DNA of 56,705 nt. It comes from an uncultured Oxalobacteraceae bacterium (GTDB taxonomy: Bacteria; Pseudomonadota; Gammaproteobacteria; Burkholderiales; Burkholderiaceae). Numbering within the stretch: the stretch's first letter is position 1; every line of letters starts with the position of its first letter. Below, piece after piece: positions 52,690 to 56,705 of this stretch. Made by a program: the position numbers and the translations under genes. Under the pieces are notes generated by a model. The model was not told the origin of the DNA and did no database searches. It saw only the letters and a program-made list of their open reading frames with translations. The stretch is taken from assembly GCA_946479255.1 (NCBI GenBank), contig CAMLFK010000005.1:1-56705 (forward strand), read 5' to 3'.

Positions 52690-54177
52690 ATGGCAGATAC
52701 AACATGGCACGAGCGTGCCGCGGCGCTCAAGGCTGACGGACGTGCATTCATTGGCGGCGAACGGGCTGCGGCGAAGTCCGGGCGTACCTACGACAATCTG
52801 TCGCCGATCGACGGGCGCAGCCTGGGGCAGGTGGCCCGCTGCGAAGAGGCCGATGTAGACGCCGCCGTGCAGGCCGCGCGCGCGGCTTTTGAAGACCGGC
52901 GTTGGGCCGGCCTGGCGCCGGCCAAACGCAAGAAGGTCATGATCCGCTTCGCCGACCTGGTGCTGGAACACCGCGCCGAGCTGGCGCTGCTCGAAACACT
53001 GGACATGGGCAAGCCCATCAAGTACAGCCAGAGCGTGGACGTGCCGTCCTGCGCCAACTGCCTGCGCTGGTACGGCGAGGCGATCGACAAGGTCTACGAC
53101 CAGATCGCCCCTACCGGCGAGGACAGCCTGGCGCTGATCACGCGCGAGCCGGTCGGCGTGGTGGCCGCCATCGTGCCGTGGAACTACCCGCTCATCATGA
53201 CCGCCTGGAAGATCGCCCCGGCGCTCGCCAGCGGCAACAGCGTGGTGCTCAAGCCGTCCGAAAAATCGCCGCTGAGTGCCTTGCGGCTCGCCGAGCTGGC
53301 TTTGGCGGCCGGCATTCCGCCCGGCGTGTTCAATGTGGTGCCCGGCTACGGAAACGAGGCCGGCGCCGCGCTGGCGCTGCACATGGATGTCGACTGCATC
53401 GGTTTCACGGGCTCCACGCGCGTGGGCAAGCAGATCATGCAGATGGCCGGGCAATCGAATCTCAAGCGCGCCTGGACTGAGCTGGGCGGAAAATCGGCCA
53501 ACATCGTCTGCGCGGATTGTCCGGACCTGGACGCCGCCGTCAGCGCCGCCATCTCGTCGATTTACTTCAACCAGGGCGAGAGCTGCAACGCGCCCTCGCG
53601 CCTGTTTGTCGAAGCCTCGATCAAGGACGCCTTCCTGGAAAAGGCGCTGCCGCTGATCCCGCGCTGGACACCGGGCGACCCGCTCGATGAAAACACCATC
53701 ATGGGCGCCATTGTCGATGCGGCGCAGATGAAGACGGTGATGGGCTATATCGAGCAGGGCAAGCAGGGTGGCGCCAGGCTGCTCGCCGGTGGCGAGGCAC
53801 TGCGGACCGAGACGGGCGGCTTCTATGTGGCGCCGACCCTGTTCGATGAGGTCCATAGCGATATGGCGATCGCGCGCGAAGAGATCTTCGGGCCGGTGCT
53901 GTCGGTGCTCACTTTCACCGATGTGAAGGATGCGGTGCGCCAGGCCAATTCAACCCCGTACGGTTTGCAGGCTGCGGTGTGGACCGCGGATATGAGCAAA
54001 GCGATCCAGACCGCGCGCGCCTTGCGTGCGGGGACCGTGCATGTGAACCAATACGATGGCGATGATATTACGGTGCCGTTCGGTGGCGTCAAACAGTCAG
54101 GCAATGGGCGCGACAAGTCGCTGCATGCGCTGGATAAGTACACGGAGTTGAAGACGACGTGGATTCAGATCGGGTAG
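52690..54177 (+). CDS. puuC: Gamma-glutamyl-gamma-aminobutyraldehyde dehydrogenase
   Basis: 495 residues of the aldehyde dehydrogenase superfamily. Marks are AAIVPWNYPLIMTAWKIAPA, the cofactor site FTGSTRVGKQIMQMAG, the general-base Glu in TELGGKSANIV and the catalytic Cys in NQGESCNAPSRLFVE, with the C-terminal FGGVKQSGNGRDKSLHALDK. The NAPSR context matches the PuuC/AldB-like group acting on amino- or glutamyl-aminobutyraldehyde. GAGGAAATG precedes the start. It supplies gamma-glutamyl-GABA to PuuD, although the two lie on separate transcripts. Confidence 0.9.
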   Translation: MADTTWHERAAALKADGRAFIGGERAAAKSGRTYDNLSPIDGRSLGQVARCEEADVDAAVQAARAAFEDRRWAGLAPAKRKKVMIRFADLVLEHRAELALLETLDMGKPIKYSQSVDVPSCANCLRWYGEAIDKVYDQIAPTGEDSLALITREPVGVVAAIVPWNYPLIMTAWKIAPALASGNSVVLKPSEKSPLSALRLAELALAAGIPPGVFNVVPGYGNEAGAALALHMDVDCIGFTGSTRVGKQIMQMAGQSNLKRAWTELGGKSANIVCADCPDLDAAVSAAISSIYFNQGESCNAPSRLFVEASIKDAFLEKALPLIPRWTPGDPLDENTIMGAIVDAAQMKTVMGYIEQGKQGGARLLAGGEALRTETGGFYVAPTLFDEVHSDMAIAREEIFGPVLSVLTFTDVKDAVRQANSTPYGLQAAVWTADMSKAIQTARALRAGTVHVNQYDGDDITVPFGGVKQSGNGRDKSLHALDKYTELKTTWIQIG

Positions 54178-54191
54178 TGCTGTTTGCATGT

Positions 54192-54228
54192 TATAGGTTC
54201 CCGCCCCCTTGGCGGGAATGAACCTATA
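54192..54228. terminator. Nested hairpin after puuC
   Basis: TATAGGTT and AACCTATA enclose an inner CCCGCC...GGCGGG stem. No T tract follows on either strand, so termination would be inefficient or rho-assisted. It is placed between the convergent puuC and thpR genes. Confidence 0.5.
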
Positions 54229-54245
54229 CCATCGTCGATCAGTGA

Positions 54246-54752
54246 TCAGCATGCGGAGTAGTGTTCAAGCACAGTGTATCTCCCACCCGCAGACTCCATC
54301 AGCACGTAGCCACCGGCCTGCCAGCGCAGATCGGGACTGTGCGCGGGTGGCGTGCTGGCCCCCGCGCGGCGCGCCATCGTCACATGCGGCTTGTAGGTGC
54401 GCGCTTCAGGCGTGAGACCCGCATATGCCAGGCGTTCTCCCAGTAGCCGATGCAGCTCCAGCAGTGCAGGTGGCGCGGACAAGGGCTCCAGCACCGCTAT
54501 CCCGTGCTGCCACACCGTGGAGGCGCCTAACTCCAGCTCGAAAGGCGTGACCGGCACGCACAGCAGCGCGCGCAGTTCCTCGATCATGTCGCGCGGGACG
54601 TCGCCGATGAAGTGCAGGGTCAGGTGCAGTTTGTCGTCGGCGACCAGCGCCGCCGACTTCGTCCACTGCCAGCTGTCGCGCCAGCCGGCCAGCGCGGCGC
54701 GCAGCGCGCCGTCGGGATACAAGGCCAGGAACAGGCGTGCGCTGCTGCTCAT
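54246..54752 (-). CDS. thpR: RNA 2',3'-cyclic phosphodiesterase (2H phosphoesterase)
   Basis: 168 residues with the two HxTx motifs of the 2H family: HLTLHFIGDVP near residue 44 and HVTMARR near residue 124. ARLFLALYPDGALRAAL is the usual N-terminus. These proteins (formerly 2'-5' RNA ligase, LigT) open cyclic phosphates on RNA in the cytoplasm. The ATG at 54752 is preferred because it begins the domain; the longer frame overlaps the upstream esterase gene. It starts two bases after the end of that gene. Confidence 0.88.
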   Translation of the reverse strand: MSSSARLFLALYPDGALRAALAGWRDSWQWTKSAALVADDKLHLTLHFIGDVPRDMIEELRALLCVPVTPFELELGASTVWQHGIAVLEPLSAPPALLELHRLLGERLAYAGLTPEARTYKPHVTMARRAGASTPPAHSPDLRWQAGGYVLMESAGGRYTVLEHYSAC

Positions 54753-54753
54753 G

Positions 54754-56574
54754 TCAACGCTTGTCCGGCGGCGTGGCGACGTCGATATACAACACCGCGT
54801 CGTAGGCACTGGCCGGGGTAATCCGTCCAGGGTACAAACCCCAATCCCGCGCCATCACCGGTCGGAACATCCATTCGGTGCCGGGGCCCTTTTTGGCGCG
54901 CGAGAAATCAACGAAGCTGTACTTCAGGCCGCCGTTGGCCAGCACCGCTTCCATGGTCGATGCAGCCGGCGGTGGGATGCGGTATGGGGTATTGTCGTTC
55001 ATCGTTGCCACGCCACGCCCCATGTAGAGCCCGACGTTGTAGACCTCGGCCTTGCGGCGCTTGGCCAGAAAATAGCCCATGCTCTTCGCTTGGCCGGCCG
55101 GGCGCTGCCATGCGATGTGGGCGTTGTGCGCCCAGACGATCACTTTTTTCTTCGGATACAGCGTATCGAGCACGAAGTCGAAGTTGTCGGCCATCGCTTC
55201 GTCGCGCATTTGGTTGTTGGTGAGCGGCGACAGCCCAGCGGCCTGGTGTTCGATCAAGCGCACGCGGCTTGCAGCCGCCTGGATCTCCAGGTCGATATCG
55301 GCGGCCGCATGCCCGCCGGCCAGCAGTCGGGCACGCTGCGCCTTGAGCAGGCTGGCCAGCGCCAGTTCGAAGGATTTGAGGCGCTCCTGCGCCTGCGGGG
55401 GCAGGTCGCCAGATGCCTTGCGTAGCTCGGCGTCCTGCGCTGCCACCTGCGATGCCATCGGGGAAGCCAGCGTCTCGAGCATGGCGCGCAGGCGCTTGCC
55501 CTTCTCCGGGTTGTGCCAGGCGCTGTATTGCGTGTCAAAACCCGCCAGCGTCAGCGGCCGCGAGGTGTTGCGCGTGCCGGCGACGTACGCGAACAGTTCG
55601 CGCACCTCGGCGTTGTCCCATACCTGGAAGGCGCAATTCCTTAGCAGCTCGCGCGCCTCCAGCGCGCCGGCCAGCCGGTCGGCGTCGTAACAGTCCTGCA
55701 GCGAGCCTTCCATGGCGATCACGTCGTAGCCCAGCTGCTGATGCAAAAATTTGATGAGCCTGACCTTGGCCCAGTTGAACTCGGCCACGCCATGTCCACT
55801 TTCGCCCAGCTGGACGACACGTTTGCCGCTCACCAGCGGCTTGAGGAACTGCAGGTCGCTGAAGTCGTCGCTGAACAGGGAGCGGATCGGCTGGCGGCGC
55901 GCCTGGATGTCGGCGCGCCAGGCCGGCTTGATGGCGGGGATATCGGCCGCGGGAATCGCCAGGGCGGCCGCGTCCAGCAGAACCTGGGAAGCGACGGGCC
56001 GCGGCGGCGGCACGATAATGTCGAGGGCCGGCACCCGCACGGAATCGTCGACGGTGAGCGCCAGGTCGTCGAACCAGGCTGTCCCTGTACCGGTAACGTG
56101 GGTGCCGAATGTGATGTTCGCGACGTTGGACGGAATCGGCAGGTCCACTTCGAAGCGCTGCCAGCCGGTGGTGCCCGTTGGCGCGCGCTCTTGCATACTG
56201 GTCAGCTTATGCATCGTGCCGTTTGGCAGATTGGTGAGCATCCACAGCACCGCCGAGCCGCTGAGGCCTTCGGTGCGGATCCGCCCGGAGAGGACCAGCC
56301 GGTATCCGCCGGCTTCTCCCGGTTGCACGGTGTGCATAACGGAGGCGGTGGTGATGCTGGTGCTTGTTGGCGTGCTGCTGACTTTCAGTACGCACTTGGG
56401 CGCGCATTCGCTCCGCACGCTGTAGTCCTTTGCGTTGATGTACCATTCCGCCGGCTTTCCGGTGGCCGCATCGAAGCGTTCGAACGACTGGTTAGGCACG
56501 GACGGCGCTGTCGCGCCATGGGCCGGGTTGAGACAGGCAACAGCGGCAGACAGCAACAGGACATGCAGGCGCAT
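54754..56574 (-). CDS. Secreted erythromycin-esterase-like protein with N-terminal beta-sandwich-like domain
   Basis: 606 residues from ATG 56574, which has AAGGAG just upstream; the longer frame enters panB-flanking sequence. A signal peptide (MRLHVLLLSAAVACLNPAHG) is followed by about 170 residues resembling a galactose-binding/carbohydrate-binding sandwich (NQSFERFDAATGKPAEWYI, RLVLSGRIRTEG, WFDDLAL). The esterase core has RVVQLGESGHGVAEFNWAK with Glu and His and KKVIVWAHNAHIAW with the paired His of the Ere/ChaN-like fold. Real macrolide esterases lack the extra domain and are cytoplasmic, so erythromycin hydrolysis should not be assumed. Natural substrate unknown. Confidence 0.82.
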   Translation of the reverse strand: MRLHVLLLSAAVACLNPAHGATAPSVPNQSFERFDAATGKPAEWYINAKDYSVRSECAPKCVLKVSSTPTSTSITTASVMHTVQPGEAGGYRLVLSGRIRTEGLSGSAVLWMLTNLPNGTMHKLTSMQERAPTGTTGWQRFEVDLPIPSNVANITFGTHVTGTGTAWFDDLALTVDDSVRVPALDIIVPPPRPVASQVLLDAAALAIPAADIPAIKPAWRADIQARRQPIRSLFSDDFSDLQFLKPLVSGKRVVQLGESGHGVAEFNWAKVRLIKFLHQQLGYDVIAMEGSLQDCYDADRLAGALEARELLRNCAFQVWDNAEVRELFAYVAGTRNTSRPLTLAGFDTQYSAWHNPEKGKRLRAMLETLASPMASQVAAQDAELRKASGDLPPQAQERLKSFELALASLLKAQRARLLAGGHAAADIDLEIQAAASRVRLIEHQAAGLSPLTNNQMRDEAMADNFDFVLDTLYPKKKVIVWAHNAHIAWQRPAGQAKSMGYFLAKRRKAEVYNVGLYMGRGVATMNDNTPYRIPPPAASTMEAVLANGGLKYSFVDFSRAKKGPGTEWMFRPVMARDWGLYPGRITPASAYDAVLYIDVATPPDKR

Positions 56575-56590
56575 TGGACTCCTTGAAAAG

Positions 56591-56705
56591 TTAGAAACAG
56601 TGTTCGATGGCGGGGAAACTGCCATCCTTGACCGCATTGACGTAGGCCGTGATGGCGGCGTCGATGCTGGTTTGCCCATCCATGAAATTCTTCACGAAGC
56701 GCGCT
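56591..56705 (-). CDS. panB: 3-methyl-2-oxobutanoate hydroxymethyltransferase, C-terminal end
   Basis: Only the last 37 codons are in the window. They encode [16 protein letters not shown], then [17 protein letters not shown] and a TAA stop. This is the highly conserved PanB C-terminus (KNF, the repeat AV..YV..VK.G.FP..EH.F). PanB transfers a hydroxymethyl group to ketoisovalerate, the first committed step of pantothenate synthesis. The rest lies beyond the window edge. The esterase gene starts 16 bases downstream on the same strand. Confidence 0.85.
   Translation of the reverse strand, partial: ARFVKNFMDGQTSIDAAITAYVNAVKDGSFPAIEHCF

Noticed and set aside
54754..56574. Macrolide resistance gene
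   Set aside because: The Ere-like motifs are real, but export signal, extra domain and housekeeping context make a resistance call unsupported.

Overview
The window looks like a chromosomal segment of a betaproteobacterium of the Oxalobacteraceae type (Massilia, Duganella or Janthinobacterium-like). This is inferred from the high GC content, the core gene orders (pcm-rhodanese-tolC; nadK-recN-hemH-grpE-dnaK-dnaJ), the large TonB-dependent receptors and the polysaccharide-degrading gene set. No genus can be fixed from the sequence alone. I see no rRNA, tRNA, CRISPR array, insertion sequence or prophage.

Region 1 (1-7009) is a beta-mannan/mannose utilisation locus. It holds the end of one LacI-family repressor, a PfkB sugar kinase, an AGE-family mannose epimerase, a second LacI repressor, a GluP/FucP-type sugar transporter and a secreted GH5 endo-mannanase. 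Together they suggest mannan cleavage, mannose uptake, conversion to fructose and phosphorylation. Two GTTTAG...CTAAAC operators lie between the repressor and the transporter. A short out-of-frame remnant, probably of a tryptophan halogenase, and a YkgJ-like cysteine cluster gene follow.

Region 2 (7465-13274) is an aldarate/uronate oxidation operon: a FadR-type GntR regulator that appears to be leaderless and autoregulated, kdgD, 2-oxoglutarate semialdehyde dehydrogenase, an ExuT-like transporter and an SMP-30 lactonase. Three TCRTACAA operator copies flank the regulator.

Region 3 (13298-20938) is copper homeostasis. A multicopper oxidase, a CusC-like lipoprotein, a His-rich small protein and a copper chaperone are divergent from copA-cueR, and both arms have 19-bp-spacer MerR-type promoters. 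Beside them lies a decayed scsB/dsbD-type gene fused to a truncated redoxin gene.

Region 4 (20939-28712) has two convergent TonB-dependent receptors and a lipoprotein with Ig-like repeats and a C-terminal domain I do not recognise. It is a candidate glycan-capture module and the least explained part of the window.

Region 5 (29132-45673) is mostly housekeeping: TetR regulator, pcm, rhodanese, tolC, gloA, osmC-like, a sorbosone/PQQ-type dehydrogenase with a small hydrophilic partner, nadK, recN, hemH, a 38-residue membrane protein, grpE-dnaK-dnaJ with near-consensus sigma-32 promoters, carbonic anhydrase, a PLP aminotransferase and a MazG-like pyrophosphohydrolase.

Region 6 (45681-54177) is a putrescine/GABA catabolic cluster (gabD, puuD, puuA, spuC, a sodium:solute symporter and puuC) with an FNR-type box and several palindromes. 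No PuuB oxidase is present. The window ends with an RNA 2',3'-cyclic phosphodiesterase, a secreted erythromycin-esterase-like protein with an extra N-terminal domain, and the 3' end of panB.
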